DNA of 64,000 bases, from NCBI RefSeq assembly GCF_040183065.1, contig NC_091125.1, positions 117,600,121-117,664,120 of the forward strand. Reading direction: 5' to 3'. This document shows positions 46,371 through 59,360 of the stretch, piece by piece. Within the stretch, counting starts at the first letter, position 1. Each line of letters starts with the position of its first letter. The translations under genes were made by a program, and so were the position numbers. Below the pieces are notes generated by a model. That model was not told the DNA's origin, ran no database searches, and saw only the letters and a list, made by a program, of their open reading frames with translations. Source of the stretch: Periplaneta americana. Its lineage: Eukaryota > Arthropoda > Insecta > Blattodea > Blattidae.

Positions 46371-47754
46371 GTACAGTGCTGTCGAAATTTGTCTATATTC
46401 CACATATTTTGACATATAAAATTTCTTCTGCTCTATTAAATTGCAGATTCCTGACTTACTTAGTGAGGATAAAATAAAAAATTTATCCTGGATTTCTTAG
46501 GTTGTATGTACTAGTAATCCTATGGAGTACTATAAAAAATAGAAAGTATGGCATTTTATAACTCATTTTATGACGTTAAGATAAGAGAAAATAATTGTAA
46601 CTTAATGCCAAGGGAATTTATTTTGTAAATAAATTAGTAAAAATGTTTTAACTTTCTCACAGTTGGCATCATTCTGTTTGCCTGCCTGCCTGTCTGTCTC
46701 TCAGTCAGTATAAGATCCCGTGGATAGGATTTATACTCATTGTTCATAGTTACCTTAAATTGTGTGCAGCACAGTATTTAAATTTTCGTAATGATAAAAA
46801 TCGTGTTAGGCAGAAGAGAGTCTATTCTTATGGTGAAGATAAAGAAACGCAACTATTGAAGAAGGGTGATACTTACACTAAACCAATTTAACAAAGAGTA
46901 AAATGTCTCAAATATATTGCACCAGCAATTACCTTCTTAAGAGCAAAGATTTTGCTGTAATTGTGAAAGTATTTTATTCTGTTCATCTGTTTTAGTTGTA
47001 CATTCAGTGTGATTCCACTCATTGTAACCTGTCGTAATGGTCGACATTTCTGTGTTCGTGGATACAAGAGCTAAATCATGCTTTCATGTTATTAAGAGTC
47101 AATGACTGCTTATTTTATTGAAAAATCTCTGGATGAGATTTTCCTGTCATTGCAGACATTCTTGTAACTTCATTGAATTCCAGTAGATATTTAATATGTA
47201 AGCCTGACTAATTACAAAATTATGGCAGCTAAATTAATTTTCTAATTTGTAATGCATGTAGAAGCTCTTCCGTTGATTGCCCGGCCCTAAGTTTGAAGGC
47301 TCATTCATTTAGCACTTACTGTGATAAGTTGGCAACGAACAGGCCTCAAGGCCAAAATTAGAGAGCAAGAGAACGAAAAGTGCGCTATTAATTTTAAGAT
47401 TGTCTATTCTCATGAGTTGCTCTGGTTTTCGATAATTGGTAGGCTACTACTTCATGTTATATCTTAATGGCTTATTGTAGTGCATTTGAGTGGCTCATTG
47501 TTGTAGGAACTAACTAGCTGACCTGCTGATATGGCAAGCTTCCCCTCTTCCACCTCGTCATACAAATATGAGTAAAATGTGAGGAATATCCTGGAAACTA
47601 AAATGCGCTACTTATTCCCCATTTGTAGATATGCATCAGAAGCATTCATTTCAGACACAAACTGCCGCTGCCATCACTAAAAATTGATCCAATGTAGAGT
47701 ACAACTGAGAATTACGCAGATAATTAAAGCTATAAAGTTGGTACATTAGCTGCC

Positions 47755-48020
47755 TTAATAGCTCAGTTGGCAGACTACTGGCTTACAATGACTCAGACTC
47801 AGGTTGGAATTCCAGTCAAGATGAGTCTTACTTGTGGTGAAACTGTCACTCTCCAGTTCAGTATCCATTATCATTACGATAGATTAACCACAATGGTGTT
47901 GGTGTGATGTGATATTATTACTGGCATCTGTCTGAGGAGGTGTAGTACCTTTCCAGTGGCTAGTGAAAGGGCACTGCAGTGGTATTTCACTCTAACCCTA
48001 CACATCTGGATCGATAGAAG
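47755..48020 (+). repeat. tRNA-derived SINE
   Basis: TAATAGCTCAGTTGGCAGAC (A box) and CAGGTTGGAATTCCAGTCAA (B box) at tRNA spacing, followed by a body with GGTGTTGGTGTGATGTGATA, CTTTCCAGTGGCTAGTGAAA and GGATCGATAGAAGCACC. This family is not seen elsewhere in the window. Confidence 0.6.
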
Positions 48021-51000
48021 CACCACATGACTGTGATATATCTACAAAGAAAGTGGTCATTTGGACCTCAACAAACATTCCTAAGTAAAGAAGCGGTAAG
48101 TCACAATAAGTGTATTCAAGGCTACAGTGCTAGCTTATGGGCCCCTCCTCCGTACAAAGGGAAGAAGTTATTACAGTCAAGTTTAGCAAAATCCTCAAAT
48201 TGTGAATTAGAATATACAAGTAATTTTCTCTTAAATATTTCACATCTGAATTTTTTAAATTTCAGTAACAGATTGAGACTGTTTTTATCATCATTTTAGT
48301 AATAGTAGTAATATTTCCATGCTGCGAAAAGTTAATGTCCATATCTTGACGGAAATGTACATTTTCAACATCACTGTTACAGAAAAAGTGATTTTCTGTC
48401 TATTCATCTGTCACCTACTTGTATTTTTACAAATCAGTGGACCTGCGAAATGTGTACATGGCATTTAAGGATTTATTTCTACTTGATTAATGATAATAGT
48501 TAATTTGAAGTACATAGACAATAATGCAAACTGACAATTTGCTTTAAATCATCTTTAATTAATTTTTTTGTTGTGTTATTTTCTTACCAAAGGAATGGTG
48601 ACCATATGGATCTCTGTGCTGGAAAATATTTCCTTCGTAGAAAAATTTTAAATATAAACATTCGGAATGAGTCATTGGCAAAGTACATAGAGCATTGACT
48701 GTACTGGGATTGTCAATTTCGAATAGAAAAAGATTTGCTGGTTGATATTACTTCCTGTAAAATAGCACTTTCATCTTGTTATAAAGTATCCTTTGGTTCA
48801 GCCTAAAATACCGGTATTACATTTAAAATTAAGAGATCTATTTCGCCTTGTATAAGTAGTGAGGGTAATATTCTGTAGTAATCTACTTACAAATGGTTTT
48901 TAAAGAACTCGGAGGTTCATTGCTGCTCTCACATAAGCCTGTCATCGGTCCCTGTCCTGAGCAAGTTTAATCAATTCTGTAGTGGTACACAAATTTATTG
49001 TGGATATACGTATTTTCCAGATCTTCACGTCATCTGATTTTTGTTAGTTCTCATTAGTTGATTTAATTTTCATCTGTATAGTGATATTGTTCGCGTATTT
49101 ATCTCCCTTCTAATGAGATTAGACATATGTCTCCTTACCTTTGTATATCCAGCTGACCTTGCAACATGTTGAATAAATGACCAGCACATCACACTCTTTG
49201 GAAATATCTAACTTTAGTGAGAATTAGACAGGCCTAAGTGTCTGATTCTTTAATATAATGTGATGATGTTGAGGAGGAGGAAGAGGAAGATGATTATGAT
49301 TATGATTATGATTATTTGGAGCCAGAAAAGTAAATTATGCATGTGTTTTAAAGATGAACAGTAAAATTCTAGTTGTAACGTCTTTCTCTAGAAAAGTAAA
49401 ATTTGTTTACGAAATAGTATAAAAATGTTTAACATCTCAGTTTTCAGATTCATTTGTTCATTTCTGTTCAAATAATTCACAGAGAACAGAAACTGGAATT
49501 GGCCAGTTCATTTAATTATAGGCCTATTTGTTTTTTCTTGTTGCTAGGCAATTAATGAATATAAATGACATGTGTCATTTCAGTAACACAATAGATAAAT
49601 CCACTTAATTCTAGATATTTCTTTTGTCCGTCACATTAGTTATGAATTTAACAAATGAAGAGTACAGTGAAAAAACAATCACTCACAATTCTCTTAAGGG
49701 TGATGTCATCTTCTAATTCTATATATTACTGCAAAACTTATTGCCGTTGGTAATGAAAAAGTAGGAAAGGATGACTGTATTCGTGATGATAATTCTTCTT
49801 TACCAGTTTTGATAAGAAAACATTGAAGTTTGCAGTAATACGCTGACTTAGATGATGACATCATCCTTATGAGCATTGTAACTTTGATTGTTATACCTCT
49901 GTACTCTTCAATTATAGGTAAATAGATCATAGTGACAAGACGAGGTAAATATATTAAGGTACGAAAGACCTTGCATACCTGCAATGGGCTCTTGGGATTG
50001 GTTGAAATGCCTGTAATGAGTCACTTGACTCACTTCACTGCCGTTTCACTGAAGGAACTTAGAGAATTCCGAAGGGGAGAAAAGCTAAAAAGAGGACGTA
50101 ACTTAAACTGGAGTCAGTATTTTATATTATTAGAAGCTAAAATGTCTGGATTGACAGGAATGTCTGATAGAGGGATGTTGACTGCTGTACCTGCGTAGCT
50201 TCTTATCTTTGTGACTTGCTACTTGACATCAGTTCACTTGTGCCTTTTCCTTCTTGCTTCCTCCTTCCCTCCCTCCCTCTCTTCCCTCCTCCCTTCCTCG
50301 TGTACCTTGTATAGAATGGTATGGAAGGCCTTTGAACAGTTTCCGTCTTCTCTGGAATCTTGAGTGTTGGTGCCTTATAGCAAATGTATGAAATGTATGA
50401 ATTGTGTAAATTATTCTTAGATTTTTAATAATTTCTTTTGTATAGAAATGGTTTGTGAATGGTTTATCCCAACATTCACTTCCAAGTGGTCTTGGATTCT
50501 TGCTAAGAATCAAATCAGGAACCTCTGAAATGCCAGCTTCTTATCGAAGATTAAAGACTTAAGATACACGTTAAATAATTTTAGAATGTTGAAGTGATGT
50601 GCTTCAGAGAGATCTTAATTTCCTTCCAAATACTCTTCAAGTCTGAAGATGTACGAGATACTTCAACATATTAAGATGGAATCCTCATGTAACATCCGAG
50701 TGATTTGTAGATTGAATTAGATTAGTGATCTTAAAGATAATTATGCTGAGATTCAATTATAGACATATCATTTAGTAAGATTTTCAGTTTTGAGTGTAAT
50801 ACTGTAGATTAGAATGAAAATATTTTTTTGTAAATAAAATGCTTGTATTGTTGGCGTGGATGTGCGTAGAAGTTATCATGGGAAATATTAGATTGTTTTA
50901 TGAAGCCTTGACATTCTTGTACTCTTTTCAGCTAGAATTGAAATTGTGTAACATGAAATAAATTGCCATAATTTGAATATTAAGCGTATTTTAAAAGTAA

Positions 51001-52529
51001 GTGTATGGTGGTATTAGATCACATAAACATAAGTATGATTGAAATTTTTTAAATATAAATAATAATACAACATTTGAAATTATGTTTCCAATTTTCTCGT
51101 GACATAAATTGCAACATTTGTTCCCGAAACCTAGTAAAGAGAATTGTTAATACTGTTCACAGCCTTGCAAAAATTGAATTATTTTAAGACAAAATTCTGA
51201 ATGGTTTGTATGAGTTAGACTGATGCATATATATAATAAGTTTTGGATATGTTATGCTCATTTTAATTTTTTTAATTATTGTTAAAAAATAGACATTGAT
51301 ACGAAAGGTTTTGTAGATAAATTTAAATACAAAACATCCTGACACTTTCTCTTGCTCCTCTTATTTTATGGAAGAAACTTGATTGGAATTTTTGTTAAAA
51401 AAAAAAGAGAGAGAGAGAGAAAGAAGTAGTAGCAGTATGTGGTTTACCTAAAATCAAGAGTAAATTAAATATATTTTGCAAGAATAATTTATAATAATTT
51501 CTGTAGACATTTCATGGTACTACGAAATAGTAATTCTGTAATGAGAGCTATTTTATGTTGTTCACTGACATAAAAAATTATAAATGAATAACTGCATGAT
51601 TGAGTCCATTTTTCTGTATTTAATAGTAATAATAAACCACCCTCTTCAAGGTTTTGTTTTGATTTCTCTCCATCTATCCGTAACAAATATGAGCAACCTA
51701 ACAACAGTGTAATATGCTAAAAACAGAAGAAAATTATCCTTGTTTTTAACTTGTTTGCAGAATTTTATTCTTTTTATATAGTAACAATATAACTCGCATG
51801 AAATACATATTATAATCATCGTCATCATCATCATAGACACATGTTTAGATTGGAATACTTTCGTTTAGTAAATACAAATTTGATTATATTACTTAAATTT
51901 CACTCTCTAATCTTACAAATTAAGTTCTTCGCACTGCCAAGCTAGCATTAGATCATGGTTAATGAAAGAACTTCAATAGTCGTAACAGCCTGCAAGAAAG
52001 TATCAGCCACTTTTGAATTATACAGTTTTTCAAGTCTAGTATATTTCTAATGGACAGTGTAAAACAAAAATTAAATTCTATTAACCTGTTGTATTTATGC
52101 ATACTAGATCAGCAATGGTCGCAGTTCTTTGCTACTATTCACATATTCTAGAATTATTACTGTAAATTTCTGCACAGTGTCTGATATTGCAAATCAAGAT
52201 CATAGTACTACATTAAAACAATTTTATTGGCTACCAGTAAAAAAAAAAAAAAAAAAAAGACAAAGAGTTTATACTCTTTCAGTCACTTTCATGTTTGTTC
52301 TAGTACACACCTGAAACTAAGAAAGAATTTTTTCTTGGTAGGTGACTGATTTTGAGTGCAATTCCTGATGAAGGATCATAAAACACGGAATTCTTCCTTC
52401 GTGCCATTTTATCACGTGGGAGATTATATCACCACTTACTAATAAAACTATTACTACTGGTACCATATAGTGATAAATTATTGAATAGAAAGAAACATCA
52501 GCATTGATTAAATTTATCGTTATTGTCAG

Positions 52530-52530
<1 letters not shown>

Positions 52531-52571
<41 letters not shown>
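52531..52571. repeat. (ATT)n microsatellite
   Basis: About 13 ATT units. Nearby 52,240-52,259 is a run of 19-20 A bases. Confidence 0.95.
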
Positions 52572-52573
<2 letters not shown>

Positions 52574-54397
52574 TTATAGTGTTCTGAAGAGTACTGTCTG
52601 TGATTGTTTTATGACAATATTCCTGAAATCTCCGAGAAGGAGATCTAGTAGAGTAAGTTGTTTAAAATACAGAATATTTAGAAAATACGCAATTCCTGAT
52701 GTTTGAAACTTCTTCCTACCCACTTCCTATTGCTGTGACGTTTGCAGCTGTCCAAATAGTTTGTATTCAATTTTAAAGTACTTTTCATTATAACAATTCT
52801 TCCATTTCTCTATAAAGAAAATTAACTTTCTATTAAAATGAATTGAAGATATATTTTTATATCATCCAGAATATAAAAGGGTCCTTACAACATACGTCCC
52901 TTTATTATTGTTTTAAATAAAAGATGACTATATAATTGTAGCATTAAGGCTTCCAAATCAACTATACTCTCTTCATTATTTATACTGATAAAATGTGGCA
53001 CACAATTCTTAATTGGATATCGAAGCAAATGATGGAAACAATAAAGTTATTTTTTTTAGACACACACAATGAACACGACATGTAGATCAATTGCTTGTAA
53101 AGGATGTAACTGATTTCTTCCATAGGCAAACAGTACAAGATTTCAAGTATTGTATATTTACATATTAATTTTTATATATAAATAATTTCAGGCATTTGCC
53201 CTATGAGCACTGCACCCAAGATTCCAATATTTTCCACCTTCATATTTACTACTTTTTGGGTAAATTTCTGTAGGGTTAATAATTTTCAATGTGTTTGCTT
53301 TTAGAGAGAGATTATTAATTTATTTTGAAACTGCAAAATACTGTATCTTTATCTAATTCAATCAAGAAGAACAGATGATAAAAAAATGAGTTATTTTTGG
53401 AATAAAAACCTGAGGATTCTGAAGAAGAGTTTATAAACGTGATAAATGTTATGTATTACGATTGATATGTGTATAGTTTAGATTTTTATATCAATGTTAT
53501 CGATGATGTACAGTACTGTGTTGTTCTTTGTAATCCTTGACTGTAGCGCGGGTCATGCAAGAGACTTGTCGCATACAATGCATGTTACTCGTCGTGTTGC
53601 TTGTTGATAGAGCAAACTTGTGTAGTCTCGAGGAGTTTGTGACAATAACTCAGAAAAAAAGTTGGTTTAGTGGATCTAAAGATTAAAATAAAATAAAAAA
53701 TGGAAAAAATCTAAATGTTAATTGGGTTTATATGTACATTTTTTCCAGTCCTTTAAATATGTAAGTTTTTAGAATCTTATATATTTTAAAATTGAGTCCC
53801 TCTACTTTTATATTGCTCTTGGGCAGAATGTTTGTTTTTAGGATTGAATCTAAGTGTCTGTCTAGGAACAATGTTTTTTTTTTTCTTTCTTAGGGCAAAC
53901 ATTCCTGAGCCACGTGATCTGATATTGTTATATTATCTACCTGTTATTGTATCAGAGTTCATGCAGAAGCTGTTCTCTTATATATGTTACTGTACCAATT
54001 AGAAGCTAAGCAATAAACACATAGCCTCGAACGTATGGTGGTGTAGTAATCTATGAGGATTTCCTTCCATTTTTTCAAGACTCCCACTGACTGCATTTGT
54101 TTTCTCAGAGATATTCTTGTTTCATACAATATTTCTGATTATACTTCTTGAAATGATATTTTGAATTAAAATAAGTATTAAGTTTGTATATTTGATGTCC
54201 CTATTACGGCGTTCTTTTACACAGTAGCAGAGCAGCTTCAATAGCATAAAATGTTGCAGTGTTGCCCAATAAATTGCTTTTTACTTTTCGAAACATCCTA
54301 CGCTATTTACCTTAGCTTTAGTATAATCTTGAAGTTACAACCTCTTTGGATACATATTAATGTGTCTTGTAAAAATCTTCAACAGCAGCAAGATCAA

Positions 54398-54600
54398 GTC
54401 CACCGCTGTGGGGTAACAGCATGCCTAACCATGAAATGAGCAGGCCTGGGTTCAAATCTCGATTGAAACAAGTTACCTGATTGAGGTTTTTCCGGGGATT
54501 TTTCTCAACCCATTAAGAGCAAATGCAGGACCTGCATTATGTAACCAAAGCCTATTATAGAAATCACTCATGGCTTATATTTTATAAGTTTTTCTCCAGC
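54398..54600 (+). repeat. tRNA-derived SINE
   Basis: Head GCTGTGGGGTAACAGCATGC and GGCCTGGGTTCAAATCTCGA (B box), then ACCTGATTGAGGTTTTTCCG, CTCAACCCATTAAGAGCAAA. It is related to the 41,795 family in its GGTTTTT-CC / CAACCC body but with a different head. Confidence 0.6.
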
Positions 54601-55485
54601 TTTCTTTTGAGAAATGTTCCAAATGTGCTCTGAGAAAAACATTTTGAAATGGCAACACATTTCATTAATGTTTCATAAGCTAATATTGGGTTTTGGGTTG
54701 GGTTCAGGTCTGGTTCAAATTGGGCTGGGCCTAAGAATTTCGGCCCATGCAGACATCTACAATGGATGACATGTTTATGTGAACATTTTTACTCAAAATA
54801 GTCCATACTATCACCCCCTAAAATATTTACTATTTCTCCTGAATCACCCTGTATATAAGTTTCAATCACGTTAACTCCCGAAAGCACATATCCTTGTTTA
54901 GCAGTAGAGATCTAACTTTCTATGGGATAAGCGACTGACCAATTTCCCAGTCCAGATGGCTTAGACTCACTGTATATACAGAATGTTTCCAAACTCTGCC
55001 GACAAACATCTTGGAAATTTTGGGGTATATTAGAACATTTTGAGATATGGTCTTCCGAGGCCTCCCTATGAGTATACGCATAAAAGTGTTTCTAATCTTA
55101 TAAAAGCAATTAGAAATTCACTTTTAGGTAGTTTTTAGTGTTCTGGAACTTAGCATTTCCAGTATTTTGGAAGTATAATTGAATCGGTCATTGCAAAAAG
55201 GTCATGAGTCAATATTTTTATGAAAATGAGTTATGCATTGAACATTGTGCTGTAGGGGTAGCCCGACCAGTCTATGTAAGAAGATCATGAATATACTTTC
55301 AAACAGTGCTGAAATCGAAGCTTGAAATTTCCACTTCTTGCAGAAAGGTCATGAGTCTTTAACTCGTGATCTTTTTGCAATGACTGACTTTAAATCTGTA
55401 GTCTATATTCAAAATGTTCATTCGCGGAAATTAATAGTGTATCCTTTTCATTTCAACTTTAATACTCATATTTGAAGGTAAGATT

Positions 55486-56938
55486 TTGTTGTGGAAAGAA
55501 GTCAAAATCCGATTCTTCAAGTTTTACCAGCTAAAATACGCAGTTCACATCTTGCAGTCTGTCAAGCGAGCTGCAATAGCAGAATTGATGGTTCACTGTA
55601 GAAGGTCCAAAAAATTGTTTGCCAATATTAAGAAAATTTCTGAACTTAGTCTAAAAGGAAATAATGTTTGTGGATTGATCTTTGATTTTATGCAAAATTT
55701 GCCGCTGCCAAATATTCCTATACAGAATTTTTTTTTTATTTGAGATAGTTATGGGTCAATGTGTTTGGCATAATAATAATCCGTGGCGCTACAGCCCGTG
55801 AAGGGCCTAGACCGACCAGCCGGCTGCTGGCTTCACGCCCACATGCCGAAGCAGAGGTGGACGATCATCCAACCAGAATGGAGATATCGTGTGGTTAGCA
55901 CGATGATCCTCCTCCCAGCCGTTATAGCTGGTTTTCACAACCGGATTTCGCTACCTATCATAGCTCCCCAAGTGCATCACGATGCTGGGTGGGCACCAGT
56001 CCCATACACTGGCCGAAATTTCATGAGAAAATTTCTTCCCCCATGAGGACTCGAACCAGCACGCATTCCGTAACGCGAGTCCTAGGCGGGATGCCTTAGA
56101 CCCCGACTCCGCGACGCGGGACGTGTTTGGCATACGTAATCAAAAAACTAATGTCTCACATTTTTATATATATCATGAAGACGAAGCACACAAAGATGAA
56201 AATGACGTATGTTCATTTCTGTTTCATTACATCCAAAAGTATATTCCACAGAATGTAACTGAGCTGCATCTATAGTCTGACAGGTGCGCCGATCAAAATA
56301 AAAACAACACAATGATCCCCTTTTGTTTACCCATTGTAACAACAAAGTGATTCCAAATTATATAACGTTACTCTTTCCAATAAGAGGTCACAGCTTCCTA
56401 CCAAACGACAGGGATTCTGGGACTGTAAAGAAACTGATAAAAAGTTATGATAGGGTCTATCTACCTAAGGAATATATTATGATTAAAAAGGTGTCATGTA
56501 AGTTCTTAGTAGAAACTATTGATGCTGTGCCTGTACTGGACTTTAAACGATGTTGGTCTGTTTATTACAAGAAGACTTTTCTCTCTGAATCAAGTATGGG
56601 AAAAATTCCCAAGGTAAATAAAATGTCTTTTTCTCCTTCTAAGTGGATGGCGTTTGAATGCAACTCAAGCTTCCCTGGTCATCGATGGTACCGGCAAAGA
56701 GAAATTCAATCTCCTTCACAGTTACAACAAGAATCCTGTTCTTCCTACAGAGTTGGCTTATCCCTCAAAACAGATGCCTATCAATGAAAAAAAAAAAAAA
56801 ATGGAAACCTTCTTAAGGTGAAGAAGTACATATATTCCAGCCGAGTTTACAGAGTTTTACGATCAACTTCAGGAAAGGCCAGGACAAGGAGAAAAGAAGT
56901 TGAAAATGATCAGGAAGACTAAAAACAAACAAACAAAA
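55486..56938 (+). pseudogene. Transposon ORF with DUF7869-like motifs, interrupted by a SINE
   Basis: Plus-strand pieces in order: FDFMQNLPLPNIPIQNFFF (55,683-55,740); after the SINE, YHEDEAHKDENDVCSFLFHY and SDRCADQNKNNTMIPF (about 56,170-56,320); then FPIRGHSFLPNDRDSGTVKK (about 56,377-56,436), YDRVYLPKEY and, near the end, AEFTEFYDQLQERPGQGEKK (about 56,842-56,900). SDxCxxQNKN and RGHSFLPNDRDF-like motifs are hallmarks, from memory, of a large family of insect transposon-associated proteins now labelled DUF7869. Its exact enzymology is not known to me. There are several stops and at least two frameshifts, so it is not functional. Removing the SINE and one target copy makes the reading frame continuous from VNVFG into the next piece. 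Confidence 0.7.
55773..56122 (-). mobile_element. Full-length tRNA-derived SINE with 12-bp target duplication
   Basis: Minus strand: CGGAGTCGGGGTCTAAGGCA (A box) and GCGTGCTGGTTCGAGTCCTC (B box) with a class II tRNA (Leu-like) spacing between them. The body includes GATAGGTAGCGAAATCCGGT and AGCCAGCAGCCGGCTGGTCG, and the 3' end is GCGCCACGGATTATTATT. GTGTTTGGCATA flanks it on both sides (55,761-55,772 and 56,123-56,134). The well-preserved GC-rich body suggests a young copy. Relatives are at 35,288 (full) and 31,818 (fragment). It is inserted in the transposon ORF. Confidence 0.92.
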
Positions 56939-57022
56939 AACTACTTTCTCAATCTATTTTCTATCCAAAGTGTGTAGATTTTCATTAGAGTTCATTCTTG
57001 TTCTAAATAAAATACAGCTATA

Positions 57023-57703
57023 TAGGGTGATTCACAAGGATTTACCGTCCTTTATGTAGCTTATTTCCGAAGATATTCTGAGCAAAAAATATCATATAAA
57101 CATGGGTCCTACTCTCAATATTTACAGAGTTACGTTTTGTTATTGAAACTCATTGCTGTAAAGGCGTGATCTTGGTCAGCGTGCAGTCAGCAGTCAGCAT
57201 GAGTGCTACGGAAATCAAAGATAGCCATATGCAGTTACGTAGCATGACGAGTGCCGTCCATAAGCGTGCGGCGACATTTTTTAAAATGTGTTGCAAACCC
57301 TCAAAGACTGTAAATTAGGATGCAGAATTCAACTGCAAATAATTAAGTCGGTGGAAATGGTGTGATATGTAATAACTGTTGTGATAAGTGCGTTAGAATT
57401 ATGTAATTTGTTAGTTAAAAATAGAAAAAGATGTCTGTACGAAGCAACTAAGGACTTCACAGCACATTTTTAGCTTCATAAAACTTGTCGATTAAAGAAC
57501 TGCTACTTCTGAATGGTTCAGTCTCTATGTGTATTATTCTTTTACCTTCAGACTAAAGAAAAAACGTATTTTACAAACAATTTTAAATAGTGTAACTCTG
57601 AAAATATTGAGAATAGGAACTATGATTATATGATATTTATTTGTTCAAAATGTCTTCAGAAATAACCTCCGTAAAGGACGGTAAATCCTTGTGAATCACC
57701 CTG
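57023..57703. mobile_element. 681-bp mariner-superfamily MITE with ~115-bp inverted ends
   Basis: (T/C)AGGGTGATTCACAAGGATT and TTACCGTCCTTTA begin both ends inward, continuing through a region with TCTCAATATT(T/A)(T/A)CAGAGTTAC. TA flanks each side (57,021-57,022 and 57,704-57,705). The interior of about 450 bases has no open frame of note, so it is non-autonomous. It is nested in the larger transposon and inserted after that transposon's ORF. Confidence 0.88.
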
Positions 57704-58239
57704 TATAATATGAAAATAGTACGCATAAGTGTTCTCATTCATTGTGTATTGGTGCATTAGACAGTTTATGTAATTAGAACATTATTTGCTAAAAATATAT
57801 TTTATTAATTGGTAAAATGTGTTTGTTCATTGCAAAAAGGTCATGAGTAATTGATTTTGAAAATTTGTCTTATGCCAAACAAAAAATTTTAAATGAAAAA
57901 TATATAATGCAATATTTTCCACGATAACGCTTTAATCATTGACAGTCGTATGAGAATTAAAAATTGAGTAGTTTATGCTGTAGGTAGTTTTTTCTTTCTC
58001 CTGTAAAATTTCAGTTTCTTGACTCATGACCTTTTTGAAATGACTGATTCAATTATACTGTGACATCAGTTGCCTGGAGTAGCCAGAGATAATCACCCCA
58101 ACAGAATAGGCATTGTGAGCCTATTAACTATTGTGACTGCTCACATTTACATACATTTATTTTAACATTATTTCTGTTCCTAGGCTGGTTCATAATAAAC
58201 TGGGAACCAGAGGACGTGGACGTGAAGATTTTTTATTCA

Positions 58240-58740
58240 CAGTAAACCAGTTTCCACTGATTGAAGTTCTGGCTGATATGTACATCTACGTATTATCAGA
58301 CGGTACATCTCACTTGATATGTACCAGAGGAAGAACACTGGGGAAAATTTCAGTAAATTATAAGGATTCCTCACTGACAATTATATCTTAAAATATTAAA
58401 AAGAGCAGATTTGTATGCGTTTGTCGAATACGCATCATCATACTTACGAAAAGGCACTTTCTAGTACCAAGAATTTATTTTGTGTGCACAAGGTTGGAAT
58501 TTTGAGGTGGGCCTAAGAGGGAAAGGAAGGAATCCGTGTTCTGAAATTTATCCAACAATTATTTGTATGCATCTGAAGTCTGATTAGTGTAATATGTAGC
58601 TAATTGGCGATGTATGCAATGGAAGGGGAAAGGAACTGGCCATCCTACCCCATTATCTCCTGGCCTAGTAGCCTCATAAGTGGTGCCTGATTTGTATCAC
58701 TTGTAAGCATAGTAAGGTTCAGACAATCGACTATGCATAT
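58240..58740 (+). repeat. SINE family R copy split by a ~218-base insertion
   Basis: 58,240-58,337 (GATTGAAGTTCTGGCTGATA, CATCTCACTTGATATGTACC, AGAGGAAGAACA) and 58,556-58,740 (CAATTATTTGTATGCATCTG, GTGTAATATGTAGCTAATTG, CTGGCCATCCTACCCCATTA, AAGTGGTGCCTGATTTGTAT) together match the continuous copy at 46,085. The intervening 58,338-58,555 has no counterpart there and is bordered by AACA on both sides. Confidence 0.7.
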
Positions 58741-59314
58741 CGATAGGTCCATAGTCGAACTGCGCTATAGTTCTAAAAATGTCCGTTCGGAGCGATTTTC
58801 AATATTATTAAAGTCGATATTACGCATTCTGATGGTTTTTTTTTTAATCGACCAATGACGTTCTCTCACGAGTACAAGCCGGCCAACATATACAATGATT
58901 AATCAACTTCAAAATTTATGATACAATATTTAAGAATTCAGGTAGTAATCTGGGTCACATATACACCTAACATATATTGCAAGTGATTCTACTGACTTTC
59001 TGTGTTAATTAGAAACCATACATGAAGAAGAAATTATGCCACGGCCTCCTTGCTACAAAATATACGACAATCAAATAGCTTCATGATGACAAATTCATGA
59101 AACCCTAGATCATATATTATATATGATCTAGGATGAAACTTCAAATATTACATACATTGTTTCCTAAATGTTGGTGTCCCTGTATTTATGTCATACATCC
59201 CCCTCCCCCCCGTGGCTAACGTCCTCACCTGAGCCGCGGAGCTCGGCCGCTAATTTCCGCCCATGGACAACTTTGATAATATCCCTGATCAGGGATTATG
59301 TAGATAGCGCAGAC

Positions 59315-59321
59315 TGACGTG
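59315..59321 (+). promoter_or_regulatory. UPRE-like motif (TGACGTG)
   Basis: TGACGTG matches the core of the UPRE, TGACGTG(G/A), bound by XBP1/ATF6; the next base is T. It lies 189 bases before the ERLEC1 ATG. A seven-base match can arise by chance, so its weight comes from position and from the neighbouring ERSE-like site. Confidence 0.35.
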
Positions 59322-59341
59322 TAGTTGTCAGGAGAGACCCG

Positions 59342-59360
59342 AGTGGCTGTTTGTGATTGG
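59342..59360 (-). promoter_or_regulatory. ERSE-like motif (CCAAT-N9-CCACT)
   Basis: Read on the minus strand: CCAAT, nine bases, CCACT. The ER stress response element is CCAAT-N9-CCACG, so spacing and 9 of 10 defined bases agree, with the last base changed. ERSEs are recognised by NF-Y plus ATF6/XBP1 and work in either orientation. It lies about 150 bases upstream of the ERLEC1 ATG, in a GC-richer stretch. Confidence 0.4.

Larger units (their letters stand above)
55172..58059 (+). mobile_element. 2.9-kb DNA transposon with modular ends and a DUF7869-like ORF
   Basis: Left end AGTATAATTGAATCGGTCATT and right end (reverse-complemented) AGTATAATTGAATCAGTCAT begin a terminal inverted repeat of about 38-40 bases that runs through GCAAAAAGGTCATGAGTC. 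The core TCATTGCAAAAAGGTCATGA occurs five times: 55,188 (+), 55,334 (+, one-base variants), 55,361-55,386 (-), 57,827 (+) and 58,021-58,047 (-). Each end is thus itself bounded by an inverted pair. Between the ends lies a broken ORF, with a SINE and a mariner-type MITE inserted later. The flanks show no clear target duplication (TA or TATA is possible because the ends contain TATA). Superfamily unknown to me. Confidence 0.65.

Noticed and set aside
56323-56787. 154-codon frame as a host gene
   Set aside because: It is the middle of a broken transposon ORF: RGHSFLPNDRD motif, frameshift relative to the preceding piece, and inverted repeats around it.
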